From Allorhodopirellula heiligendammensis (lineage in GTDB: Bacteria; Planctomycetota; Planctomycetia; Pirellulales; Pirellulaceae): 64,000 nt of DNA. Below, in pieces: positions 54,099-62,622 of the stretch. The stretch is taken from assembly GCF_007860105.1 (NCBI RefSeq), contig NZ_SJPU01000002.1:1911739-1975738 (forward strand). Reading direction: 5' to 3'. The notes under the pieces are model-generated. The model saw only the letters and a list, made by a program, of their open reading frames with translations. It made no database searches and was not told where the DNA came from. Position 1 is the first letter of the stretch; each line of letters opens with the position of its first letter. Position numbers and translations under genes: made by a program.

Positions 54099-56321
54099 TC
54101 ACTTCACCCAGTGCAACACATCGCGAATGATGGACCAGCGGGGCTGGTGCCTTGCAGGTGCCTTGCCGAGAACCCAATGGTCGTAGAATTCTTCGGCCGT
54201 GCCGTCACGTTGTCGTAGCGAAATCCAGTGTTCCAGTAGGTCGCAAAACTCGGCGTCACGATGACCAATGCCGTAAATCAACGGGAGCTGGACGTGCAGG
54301 CCCTCAGGGATCACAACTTCATAATGAGGGTACATCAGGGTGAATGCGGAGCCACTCTCGGCACTGATCAGCAGCGCATCGATGTCGTCGTGCTTCCCGG
54401 TGAAAAAATCGCGATAACGTTTGACTTCGACCAGTTCAGCATTGGGGATCGCAGTGCGCAGTCGATCGGTGAATCCTCGACTCAAATCAACCACTCCGAT
54501 CGTGAAGCTGTGTTGTGCGCGAATGGATTGCAGTGATCGGAAATCTTGGACCCGAAAATCGGGAGCAGCCAGCGCTAGATTTACATCCAAATAGCTTGAT
54601 GAATGCTGCATGCTTTGCGCGCGTTTGAGCGTTCCAACTAAGCCCGACATGACAACGTCGAAGTGGTCAGCATCGAGTTGGTCAGCCAACGTGGAGCGGT
54701 CGAAATGAACGAACTCCAGCGTCACTCCGAGATCACGCGCCAGTACATGGGCCATGTTAATGTCGTAGCCAACGAGCTGTCGTTGTGCATTGAAAAACGC
54801 GAATGGCACTTTGTCTTCGTTATAGCCAACTCGCAAAATGCCCCGTCGTTCAATGCGTTGCAGCAATGTCTCATCGGGCAGTAGCGGATCCGGGTTTGGG
54901 GCCGGAACCTCTATCACCACATTTTGAACTGGCTGCTCGAGGAGGTGAATTTTGTCAATGAGCTCGGTCCGGTCCGAAGCAGTGGTGACAAAATGATTGA
55001 GTGTCACGCTGATGAGAAGCAGAATAGCGATACCCGTGGTGCCCGTGACCATGGCGTATTTCAACAGTGGCCAGGGATGGAATTGGAGTGCTCGATTCAA
55101 ACCAAAAATTGAGATCAGCGTGAGCGTGCACAAGTGCATGGCACCCACGGCATCTCCCAATCGCTCTCCGTATACTCCCGACATCAGAAAGAGCTGAAAC
55201 ATGTCATGCGGCAGATGCATTTGGTCCAGCAGGTAGGGGATCGCGATGATGGGACCACCGAAGTAGGCAAACAGTCCACTGCCGAGAAGACCGGGGTAAA
55301 CGCTGGTCTTCACCGGTGTCCCGACAAACCACGCCGCGAAGAGAATGAACAGCATGCTCAGCAATTTGCCCACATGCGGGAAGGCGTAGGCGACCCCATA
55401 TAACGCACTGGCGGGAGGTGAACGGTCGTCGCCATTATTGATGGGATGTTGACGCAGGAGCTGCTCGGTATTGTGAATGAGCATCGGTAGGACAATGATT
55501 AGCTTGCCTGTCGCGAAAGCTGTTAGCATCGGCTCCTTCACGACTCGCATGACTTCGCGGTACGACAGCGTGGTGAGTGTCGTGACCAGGAGCGGTAGCA
55601 CAATGAACGCCAAGAAAATCGCGCCACCCGAGTAGGCGACCAGGTAGACCTGCAAGCGGCTGACCTCGGCCAGTGACACAGTTCCCGCTGTGCTGGCGGC
55701 GATCGCAAATATGCCGATGGGCGCCAGACGAGTGACGAGGCCGCTAATTCGAATTAACGCCGCGGCACAGATGTCGAGCTGGTCGAGGAGTTTTTCGCGC
55801 TGCGGGATTTTTGATAACGCCAGCCCCATGCACAGGCTAAAGAGCACGATTGCGGGAACGTGGTTGGCCGCTAGCGCGGAGAAGATGTTCGCGGGAATGA
55901 AGTACGAGACTAGGTCAACCTCCGCGGGTGACTCAATCATGGCCGTGCTGAAAAAGGAGCCCGATCTCCAGTCGGGAAAGGCCATCGGCAGTATAGCGAC
56001 AATGCCCAAGGTGAAGGCCCAGAGCACCAGTAGTACCGTTCCCCCAATCTTGACCAACCGTTTACTGTTTCCCAAGGAGAGTCGGCCTAGGCTGGCGACC
56101 AGCGACACCATGATGTATGGCAACACGGTCATCTGCAGTAGGCCGACGAAGGCATCGCCCAAAATCGAAAGTGGCGCGCACATCTCGCCGAAGAACAGTC
56201 CAGTGATTAGTCCACATAGAAGCCCCAGCAAAATCTGCGTCGATAGGCCCCACCGCATCCACCGGCGTACCCCGGTCGACGCCGTGCGGTCGATTCCGCG
56301 CGCAGATTTCTCATTTTGCAT
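54099..56321 (-). CDS. dicarboxylate-symporter-like protein fused to periplasmic binding protein
   Basis: The 740-residue protein joins a sodium:dicarboxylate symporter (SDF) membrane domain (about 25-455, many helices such as ILLGLLCGLITGLFFGEM) to a C-terminal type-3 solute-binding domain (about 475-720; RRGILRVGYNEDKVPFAFF, QLVGYDINMAHVLARDLGV and HFDVVMSGLVGTLKRA). The SDF serine-rich loop and the NMDGT motif of glutamate carriers are not visible, so substrate handling differs. The ATG at 56321 has a GGGAGG Shine-Dalgarno 4 nt upstream. The Cys-rich gene and porin lie upstream on the same strand. Confidence 0.85.
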   Translation of the reverse strand: MQNEKSARGIDRTASTGVRRWMRWGLSTQILLGLLCGLITGLFFGEMCAPLSILGDAFVGLLQMTVLPYIMVSLVASLGRLSLGNSKRLVKIGGTVLLVLWAFTLGIVAILPMAFPDWRSGSFFSTAMIESPAEVDLVSYFIPANIFSALAANHVPAIVLFSLCMGLALSKIPQREKLLDQLDICAAALIRISGLVTRLAPIGIFAIAASTAGTVSLAEVSRLQVYLVAYSGGAIFLAFIVLPLLVTTLTTLSYREVMRVVKEPMLTAFATGKLIIVLPMLIHNTEQLLRQHPINNGDDRSPPASALYGVAYAFPHVGKLLSMLFILFAAWFVGTPVKTSVYPGLLGSGLFAYFGGPIIAIPYLLDQMHLPHDMFQLFLMSGVYGERLGDAVGAMHLCTLTLISIFGLNRALQFHPWPLLKYAMVTGTTGIAILLLISVTLNHFVTTASDRTELIDKIHLLEQPVQNVVIEVPAPNPDPLLPDETLLQRIERRGILRVGYNEDKVPFAFFNAQRQLVGYDINMAHVLARDLGVTLEFVHFDRSTLADQLDADHFDVVMSGLVGTLKRAQSMQHSSSYLDVNLALAAPDFRVQDFRSLQSIRAQHSFTIGVVDLSRGFTDRLRTAIPNAELVEVKRYRDFFTGKHDDIDALLISAESGSAFTLMYPHYEVVIPEGLHVQLPLIYGIGHRDAEFCDLLEHWISLRQRDGTAEEFYDHWVLGKAPARHQPRWSIIRDVLHWVK

Positions 56322-56347
56322 AGTGCCTCCCGTCAATCAGACAACCT

Positions 56348-56935
56348 CTATCGTTGTGAATACTGCTTGGACGGTAGATAGTAGTCGGTCAGTCCAGGTT
56401 GTGCGTCCGCAGTACGAATTGTTTCATCTTGCAGCATAGGTTGGGGTACGGATGGAGAAACGGTGATGCCCTGACCCGCGTCACAAGGGCCTTGGCAGTT
56501 GCAGTTCAAGCCTCCGTGGCAGCCGCAGTCGCCCTGCTTCTTCTCTTCCGCCGACCATGAGTACTTGCACGCTGGGCACTTGTACTTTTCTGTTTTTAGG
56601 ACGCAGACCTTTCGGATTCGCGCACCATTGTGAACACAAGAGATGCATCCCTGGCCGCCGCAGGAATCGCACGAGGCGCAAGCCGCTCGGCGTTCCTTTT
56701 GCCAAGGAAAGACGACTCGTGGAATGCAAATCGCTTTGGATTCCACTTGAAAGCCCTCCCTTTCTTCCTCCACCTTTTTAGCATCGAGTTTGCAAACATG
56801 GTCACAAACCGGGCAGCAAATGCAGCCCGTTTGATCGAGTACTTTGCCATGTCCGGCGAGTGCGGAGCCGGGGGCCAGTAGGCACATCAGACCAGCAACC
56901 ATTAGGCCCGTGTGAAGCTTCGTATGAATGAACAT
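56348..56935 (-). CDS. Cys-rich exported protein of unknown function
   Basis: The 195-residue protein has a signal peptide (about 1-27) and about 19 mature Cys, arranged as CICCPVCDHVC, CASCDSCGGQGCISC, CPAC and a CGCHGGLNCNC tail. It has several CxxC pairs that could bind metal or form disulfides. The middle is basic and charged (KKVEEEREGFQVESK). No family is recognised. GGAAGGAAGA precedes the ATG. It lies 26 bp upstream of the transporter fusion and 97 bp downstream of the porin stop. Confidence 0.75.
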   Translation of the reverse strand: MFIHTKLHTGLMVAGLMCLLAPGSALAGHGKVLDQTGCICCPVCDHVCKLDAKKVEEEREGFQVESKAICIPRVVFPWQKERRAACASCDSCGGQGCISCVHNGARIRKVCVLKTEKYKCPACKYSWSAEEKKQGDCGCHGGLNCNCQGPCDAGQGITVSPSVPQPMLQDETIRTADAQPGLTDYYLPSKQYSQR

Positions 56936-57032
56936 TGTCTTCCTTCCGTTTCAAAAATGCTGGGTACGGTTCGTGGTGGGGTGGGACGGGATATGGTTTC
57001 CCCCCACTGTGATGAGCGGTTACCGCGATGCG

Positions 57033-58661
57033 TTAAAAATCGATCATGTAACGGGCGCCGACGATTCCGAAGTCTCCCGATACGCCGGCTAGCAACGGTC
57101 CGGTGGCACGGCCTTGGCCTGCATCTTTTATCGATCCGGCGATGTAGTTCACCTGTACCTTCGAATATGCCGTCCAATACCAATTCATCCCCGCAGTCAC
57201 GGTATAGCCTTGGCCACCGCGAATATCCGAGTCCGAAAGGTCGAGATAGTCGCCACGAACTCCCATGGATAGAGCTCCCCACCCTGATCCACGGCCACCG
57301 GCGAGTCGGTCGACTAGAAAGAAGTTTTCCATCGGTTTGACGCGATCGATCGTGCCGGACAAGCGATCCAGCGGAACGTGTTCGCCTGTCAGGAAGTAGT
57401 TGGCGAAGAGGTAGCCGCCTTGGAAGTGCAGTCCACTGCCGTTGAATCCGCCTAGTGCATCACGCTGGACCCAAGTGTTGAAGTACTCCCCCGTCAATTG
57501 GAACGCTCCAATGTTGAGCATCGACTCGAATGCTAGTTCCTGATAACCCTCCGCACCAAGGATGCGACCGGTATCCCACCACCGGGAATCACTCCGAGCT
57601 TCGGGACGCGTACGGAATCTTGCTTCGTTACTGTTAGTGTCGGTGTCGAGCGTGCCATCACCGTCGGTTCGATTGACCGAACCCGCGACGGCACAGTGCC
57701 AGTAACCACGTCCTCCACTGATTTCGTCGTACCAAGGGCTGGCGGCCAGTCGACCATACATCCCCGCTTGCTCAGAGTCGCCGATATACCGTCCGTCGTT
57801 GCTGATGTTCTCCAGCAGGAAGCCACCGTAACGCCAATTGAATACTTCGTCGTCACTGTAGCCATACATGCAGAGCCCCAGGCGGCGGGCATCTTCGTTA
57901 AATGCTTCTACCGCCAGAGGCCGCTCGATGAACAGGTTGTGGCGACTACTATTGAGGTGATCTAAGCCAATCGGTCGCTTCTGATTGCCTAGGAGCAATG
58001 TCTGGTTGTGTGGTAAATTATGCCATCCCAAATACGCGTCTTTCAGCTCTGGAAGATTGGGATTATTGAAGTCGACTTGGATCCGATACAACATGTTGTG
58101 CGGTACGTCGCCACTGAACGTCAAGCGGAGTCGACGGAATACCCAGCGGTCCTGTGGATCGATGCTAGGATCACCGGATTCCAAATAGTTGATCCCCGGA
58201 TCGCTTTCGGGAAAACTCCAGTTGTCCAGGTGGACCCGGCCATTGATCTTCAGCGAGGGCTTCTGCTTTTTGGCGGCGGATTCTTCACTCTGCTCGTCTT
58301 GGTACTTTTTCCATGACGATTCCAGGTCCCCAACTCGCTCGAGAAGCTTCTCATAGTCTTCCGCAGGGACGGTTTTTTGGGACGTTGCCTCCGCATCTGA
58401 TTCGAGCAACTCCGAAACGATGTCGCTGGATTCGTCCGGTTCCGATAGCCCAACGGGGGTTATCGCGAGGGGGGTTATCGCGAGCGGATCGAGCAGCGAC
58501 GTTTCAGCGCTGGGTTGGAACAGGCCTAGGTCAATGCCCAAAGCTTCATTTTCCTCTCCGTGGACACTATTGCTGCCCCAGCACGCCAGTAGGGCAATGG
58601 CTAGTGTTGTGCGCCGACTGCGCCACTTCAATACGGTAATCACGTTCTCGAAATCCTCCAT
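57033..58661 (-). CDS. phosphate-type porin (OprO/OprP-like)
   Basis: The 542-residue outer-membrane protein has a signal peptide, a short coiled coil (about 105-122, KLLERVGDLESSWKKYQ), a beta-barrel with alternating polar/hydrophobic strands and a final aromatic strand (GIVGARYMIDF). Motifs of the phosphate-selective porin O/P family include DNWSFPESDPGINYLESGD, LLGNQKRPIGLDHLNSSR and GGYLFANYFLTGEH. The start may be the ATG at 58661 or a GTG at 58643, which leaves a cleaner leader. A short in-frame repeat gives PLAITPLAITP near residue 60. Confidence 0.88.
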   Translation of the reverse strand: MEDFENVITVLKWRSRRTTLAIALLACWGSNSVHGEENEALGIDLGLFQPSAETSLLDPLAITPLAITPVGLSEPDESSDIVSELLESDAEATSQKTVPAEDYEKLLERVGDLESSWKKYQDEQSEESAAKKQKPSLKINGRVHLDNWSFPESDPGINYLESGDPSIDPQDRWVFRRLRLTFSGDVPHNMLYRIQVDFNNPNLPELKDAYLGWHNLPHNQTLLLGNQKRPIGLDHLNSSRHNLFIERPLAVEAFNEDARRLGLCMYGYSDDEVFNWRYGGFLLENISNDGRYIGDSEQAGMYGRLAASPWYDEISGGRGYWHCAVAGSVNRTDGDGTLDTDTNSNEARFRTRPEARSDSRWWDTGRILGAEGYQELAFESMLNIGAFQLTGEYFNTWVQRDALGGFNGSGLHFQGGYLFANYFLTGEHVPLDRLSGTIDRVKPMENFFLVDRLAGGRGSGWGALSMGVRGDYLDLSDSDIRGGQGYTVTAGMNWYWTAYSKVQVNYIAGSIKDAGQGRATGPLLAGVSGDFGIVGARYMIDF

Positions 58662-58994
58662 GAACGGCTGAATAGCTTCCGCGTCGTATCAATCCTTCGA
58701 TACGGCAGTCAGAGACTCGAGATATTTACACAATCGGGTGTGTTTGAGGCTCGTGTCACAGCAGGAAGAATCGGCGTGCCTTCCAGTTCAATGTCGCGCC
58801 GAATCGCGATTTAAACGTTTATTAAGATTGTACTAGCATAATGTTTGTGACCACCCGAATATTCGGCACAGCAGGCATGGACGGGATAATCGGCAAGGTT
58901 TAACGACACGTGCTTGTTAAGCCATGCCGCTGTGTGGATCCGATTACGAACTTCGCTATCTGGTGAGGCTCATTGTGGTTGGTTGAAGCCAATA
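58662..58994. other. 333-bp region upstream of the porin
   Basis: The region holds an A/T-rich stretch (58806-58845) and the 12-bp palindrome listed separately. It should contain the porin promoter, but no Pho-box-like repeat is clear. No ORF is supported. Confidence 0.45.
58855..58866. promoter_or_regulatory. 12-bp perfect palindrome upstream of the porin
   Basis: CCGAATATTCGG is perfectly self-complementary and lies 194 bp upstream of the porin start, next to an A/T-rich stretch. It could be a regulator site. Confidence 0.3.
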
Positions 58995-60077
58995 TCAGCC
59001 AATGCTGCCTCGGTCGCCGGTGATGGCGAGGGAGAGATCGGCGGCGTAGCAGTCGACCAAGGCATTCAAGTTCGCACTGCGGTCGATTTCCCGGAAGACG
59101 CGAAGAGTTCGGTCGAGCCGCCGAGCGTCGGCACCGTTGTATCGACCTTGGCGGGCTGCTTCTCGCAGTTCACCTCGATAGTACTGGACCGCAATCGAGC
59201 ACAAATCGCGTAGGCCGGCGCGGCGCAATGGAGCCTCCTTCTTGCTGATTTCATCGAGATGTGAATTGATGCATCGCGCGATAATCATCGGATCGGGAAC
59301 GGATGCGCTGAGCTGAGTCAGTAGCTTTCCCCGAATTTCATTGCTCTGACCGCTCGCCAAACGCGTCGCAACCTGCAGGTCGCCCGCCGCCAGTTCGATC
59401 GCTTCGTCGAGCTCCGCGTCAGCGAGTGAAGGAGGTGACTGACCTGCTTCGGTAAGCCGTTGGATGTGTTGCCGCAGGAGTTCCCGCCCCTCCACTCCCG
59501 TAGGACTGGTGAATCGCATCGTCTGACAGCGAGAACGGATGGTGGGCAGTTGGCGCTGTTCGCTGGTGCCGATCAGAATGATGACCGCGTTGGCGGGTGG
59601 TTCTTCAAGCGTTTTGAGCAGGCAGTTGGCACCTTCTTCGTTGAGAAAGTCGGCGTCGTGCAGGATCGCAACCTTGCGTTCACCCTGCATCGGACGCAGA
59701 TGCACATCATGGCAAAAGCCTTCCTGCAATCGGGCTTCGACAGGACCGATGAGTAGTTCGAGCGGAATGAGGGACTTGTCCTGTGGCTTGGACACTTGAA
59801 TCAAGTCCGGGTGGGTCGCCGCGCGGACCTGGGCACAGTCAGGGCATTGGCCACATGGGTTCATTTCCGCCGCGGATTGACGGCGGCACAGCACCGTTTG
59901 TGCGAGCAAGAGTGCGGCAGCTGTCTTGCCGACACCGGGGGGGCCGACGAACAGTAGGCTGCCGCCGAGTCGCCGCTTCGCGATCGCGCTGCTCAGGGTG
60001 GAGCGGATCCGTTCGTGGCCGATCAAATCCTTCCACGAGCGGGGAAAAGCATGCGATTCAATGCGAGGAGTTGCCAA
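58995..60077 (-). CDS. holB: DNA polymerase III delta' subunit
   Basis: The 360-residue clamp-loader subunit has a P-loop VGPPGVGKT (about residue 42), zinc-module cysteines (LCRRQSAAEMNPCGQCPDC, four Cys), a sensor-like LLKTLEEPPANAVIILIG and STIRSRCQ-like TIRSRCQTMRF. Length and order match HolB/DnaX-type AAA+ clamp-loader subunits. The start is a TTG at 60077, 9 nt after the rpiB stop; a later start cannot be excluded. It closes the five-gene operon. Confidence 0.85.
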   Translation of the reverse strand: MATPRIESHAFPRSWKDLIGHERIRSTLSSAIAKRRLGGSLLFVGPPGVGKTAAALLLAQTVLCRRQSAAEMNPCGQCPDCAQVRAATHPDLIQVSKPQDKSLIPLELLIGPVEARLQEGFCHDVHLRPMQGERKVAILHDADFLNEEGANCLLKTLEEPPANAVIILIGTSEQRQLPTIRSRCQTMRFTSPTGVEGRELLRQHIQRLTEAGQSPPSLADAELDEAIELAAGDLQVATRLASGQSNEIRGKLLTQLSASVPDPMIIARCINSHLDEISKKEAPLRRAGLRDLCSIAVQYYRGELREAARQGRYNGADARRLDRTLRVFREIDRSANLNALVDCYAADLSLAITGDRGSIG

Positions 60078-60086
60078 TCGAAATGC

Positions 60087-60602
60087 TCAGCTGGCACGTG
60101 AGGGAGCAGGTGTGGCGACGCTTGTCGGCAGTGCCTTACCGCTCTGGGGCCGGCCCGCATGCGCGGTGCTTTCCAAATCGCAAATTTTATCGACACGCGT
60201 CCCATGGCGACCGCACTCGAAATCCGTGCTCAGCCACATCAATACAAGGTCGTCGACCGGCCGCTCGCCGATCAAATCTCCTGGAAGGCACAGAACATTG
60301 ACGTCATTGTGACGCCGCGACATCTCCACCATGACCTCGTCATAACACGGCGCGGCGCGAACGCCTGGGAATTTGTTGGCAGCAATGGACATGCCGATAC
60401 CGGTACCGCAGATTAGAACGCCCCGATCAAGTTCGCCGGTCGCAATTCTTCCGGCAATCTCTTTCGCGTAATCGGGATAATCGACCGGATCCGAGGAATC
60501 GGTGCCTGCATCGAAAACCTCGTACCCCTCATGCGTCAAACACTGCACCAGCCGCGCCTTAATATGCACCCCGCGGTGATCGCTTGCTAAACCAACTTTC
60601 AA
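60087..60602 (-). CDS. rpiB: ribose 5-phosphate isomerase B (TTG start)
   Basis: The 171-residue enzyme interconverts ribose 5-phosphate and ribulose 5-phosphate in the pentose phosphate pathway. It has GLASDHRGVHIK, GTDSSDPVDYPDYA, the catalytic ICGTGIGMSIAANKFPGVRAA (Cys near 64) and the CLPGD block. A TTG start at 60602 is preferred: GAGGAG lies 7 nt upstream, formed by the last codons of the preceding gene, and it leaves only 4 nt after that stop. A longer ATG form from 60650 would overlap it. The C-terminus is about 20 residues longer than the family norm. Confidence 0.9.
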   Translation of the reverse strand: MKVGLASDHRGVHIKARLVQCLTHEGYEVFDAGTDSSDPVDYPDYAKEIAGRIATGELDRGVLICGTGIGMSIAANKFPGVRAAPCYDEVMVEMSRRHNDVNVLCLPGDLIGERPVDDLVLMWLSTDFECGRHGTRVDKICDLESTAHAGRPQSGKALPTSVATPAPSRAS

Positions 60603-60606
60603 TAGA

Positions 60607-61974
60607 TTACTCCTCAGGGATTGCTCGGGCGTCCGCGTCTTCGTTTCCATTATGGCCCTTGTGAGGCTCTTTGTCAGGCGCTATTGGGAAAAAATCATCA
60701 TCCAAGGCATCGATCCATTTTTCGAGCTCCTCACGAATCTGGTCAGCGCATTGTTCGTAGACGTCCACGTGCATGCCGACGGGATCGCTGACGTCCCCCC
60801 CATCTCGGCGGAGGGTGAATACTCGACCCTTGCGGTTTGGCCACGCCGCCAGGATGGCGTCGCGGTGTTGACGCGTCAGGGTCAGTACGAGGTCCGCCAT
60901 CGACATCATGGGATCGTCCAGCGGCTGGCTGGCATGCCCGGTTAAATCCAGCCCGCGGCGCCCCATTACCTCTACCGATTGCGGGCTGGCGCCGTGGCCA
61001 CGCTGGGCAGCGACTCCCGCCGATAGAACACGAGCTACGTCTTCCCGGCCAAATCGGCGGTCCAACAGATCCCGCAGCAACGCTTCCGCCATCGGGCTTC
61101 GGCACGTGTTGCCCGTGCAGACGATTACAATCACAGGTTTGACAAACTGGTTCATGGCGGCTCGCTGAATCACTCCTTCGCGTAGGATTTGCCAGGAATT
61201 TCCCGACAATTGCACGATCGTACCCGCTCCACCATAGCGGCTGACGCCATCATCTAGCAGGACGGGGAGTGGATTGTCGCCCGTCTTTTGAGATAAATAG
61301 GTGTCCAGCTTCGCTGCGGTCGTAATCGCAGATCCATCGTCGAGCGAGAATTCTCCCCACACCAATGGCGCCGTCAGGTAACGGTGGATATGACTGAGCA
61401 AGCGATGGTTCGATACTCGGAAGGCTACCCGGTCACTTGCCTGGGCACGATCAACCCTTGGCCCGTCGTTTGGGCCGGCAAAGTGATGCAGGACAGCCCG
61501 CACGCTGGGCGGAAGCATGCCGACGGCCGATTGCTGTCGATCGCAATCCGCAATCAGAGTCAGTGGTCCGGGAAAACAGCGTTCACTCAAGCGACGGGCG
61601 AGTTTCGAGCGGGGAACTAGAAAGTCGCCAGCGGCCTCGCTGCTGCGGGCACACAGGGCTACCTGTCCGGGCACGGTGACTTGGCCTAGTACAGCGACCT
61701 GGCCTGGTACAGCGACCTGGCCTGGCGTGGCTTGGCGCGCTGGTACCGCAGTCTGCGTCTGCGGAACGACTTGAGGTGCGCCTGGAATTCCAGTTGGTGA
61801 CGAACTGCCGACGAGTTCAGCCAGACGGGTTACTGCGGCAGGGCATAGCGCGCTGGCGACGACACCATAGACGGTCTCGCTCGGTAATCCGATGACATCG
61901 CCCTCGGCCAATGCTTGCACACTGCGATGGATGATGTCACGCGGGTCGTCGGTTTGCTGCAGGTCGTAGATCAT
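60607..61974 (-). CDS. YrdC-like domain fused to low-molecular-weight phosphotyrosine phosphatase
   Basis: The 455-residue protein starts as a Sua5/YciO/YrdC domain (ALAEGDVIGLPSETVYGVV, residues 21-39), is interrupted by a hexapeptide repeat (AVPGQV type, about 80-105), continues with RCFPGPLTLIADC and GGAGTIVQLSGNSW, and ends in an LMW-PTP domain (about 283-430) with CTGNTCRSP (CX5RS) and DPVGM. The YrdC SxN motif, usually SANLSG, appears as GEFSLDD and the KxR motif is not clear, so TsaC activity is doubtful. The phosphatase catalytic loop is intact. It overlaps the sigma gene by 4 nt. Confidence 0.85.
   Translation of the reverse strand: MIYDLQQTDDPRDIIHRSVQALAEGDVIGLPSETVYGVVASALCPAAVTRLAELVGSSSPTGIPGAPQVVPQTQTAVPARQATPGQVAVPGQVAVLGQVTVPGQVALCARSSEAAGDFLVPRSKLARRLSERCFPGPLTLIADCDRQQSAVGMLPPSVRAVLHHFAGPNDGPRVDRAQASDRVAFRVSNHRLLSHIHRYLTAPLVWGEFSLDDGSAITTAAKLDTYLSQKTGDNPLPVLLDDGVSRYGGAGTIVQLSGNSWQILREGVIQRAAMNQFVKPVIVIVCTGNTCRSPMAEALLRDLLDRRFGREDVARVLSAGVAAQRGHGASPQSVEVMGRRGLDLTGHASQPLDDPMMSMADLVLTLTRQHRDAILAAWPNRKGRVFTLRRDGGDVSDPVGMHVDVYEQCADQIREELEKWIDALDDDFFPIAPDKEPHKGHNGNEDADARAIPEE
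61660..61731 (-). repeat. in-frame 18-bp tandem repeat inside the YrdC-phosphatase gene
   Basis: Four 18-bp units (61660-61677, 61678-61695, 61696-61713, 61714-61731) encode near-copies of a Gln-Val-x-x-Pro-Gly type hexapeptide. The two central units differ at two bases, so duplication is recent. Confidence 0.7.
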
Positions 61975-62615
61975 CCGATTTCCATATCGTCGTCTTGTTC
62001 GAGCACGGCGCGGAGTCGGCGCAGGGCGCGGAGATATCGCATGCTGGCGGCGGGAGGTTGCAGACCCAGCACCTCAGCTATTTCCAGGTTTGATAGATGC
62101 TCATAGTGACGCATCAGAATGACTTCCCGGTCGGCTTCATCGAGTTTCTCGATGGCAGCTTCGACGCGACGTGCAATCTCGTGCTGGGTCGCTACAGCGG
62201 CAGGCCCTAGACCCGGATCACTGAGCTGGATCGCGAGATTCATCGTTGACTCGTCGACGCTGCCGCGGTGCATGGGTTGCTCGCGATCCATGCTCCGTTT
62301 GGCGCTGCCGCGATGCCGGCGGTAGGTGTCAATGATGCGGTCCCAAGCAATCTGCCGCAACCACAAATGAAACGCCATACCGGGATCATTTAGATACTGT
62401 TGGAGCCGCCCACTGGCATCAACCAAGACATCTTGAACGACATCGCTGACATCGACTCGCTGTTGGACTTTTCGATCCAGTCGCAGTTCGACCAGCCGAT
62501 GGATGGCTGCGCGATGCCGGTCGAGCAACTGATTGACTGCATCGGCGTCACCCGCGCGCGCTGACTGGATCAGCACGTCGGTCTTGTCTCCCTGCGGCCA
62601 AATCGATTTGCTCAT
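61971..62615 (-). CDS. ECF-type sigma-70 family RNA polymerase sigma factor
   Basis: The 214-residue sigma factor has region 2 (about 25-100; RVDVSDVVQDVLVDASGRLQ and FHLWLRQIAWDRIIDTYRRHRG) and region 4 (about 155-205; EADREVILMRHYEHLSNLEIA and YLRALRRLRAVL). It directs RNA polymerase to special promoters. No anti-sigma gene is recognisable; the YrdC-phosphatase is translationally coupled (ATGA). The DUF1080 gene ends 7 nt before its start. Confidence 0.92.
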   Translation of the reverse strand: MSKSIWPQGDKTDVLIQSARAGDADAVNQLLDRHRAAIHRLVELRLDRKVQQRVDVSDVVQDVLVDASGRLQQYLNDPGMAFHLWLRQIAWDRIIDTYRRHRGSAKRSMDREQPMHRGSVDESTMNLAIQLSDPGLGPAAVATQHEIARRVEAAIEKLDEADREVILMRHYEHLSNLEIAEVLGLQPPAASMRYLRALRRLRAVLEQDDDMEIG

Positions 62616-62622
62616 GGGCGTG

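Noticed and set aside
58801-58870. Pho box upstream of the porin
   Set aside because: The A/T-rich stretch has no pair of direct repeats matching a known Pho box; only a palindrome is visible.
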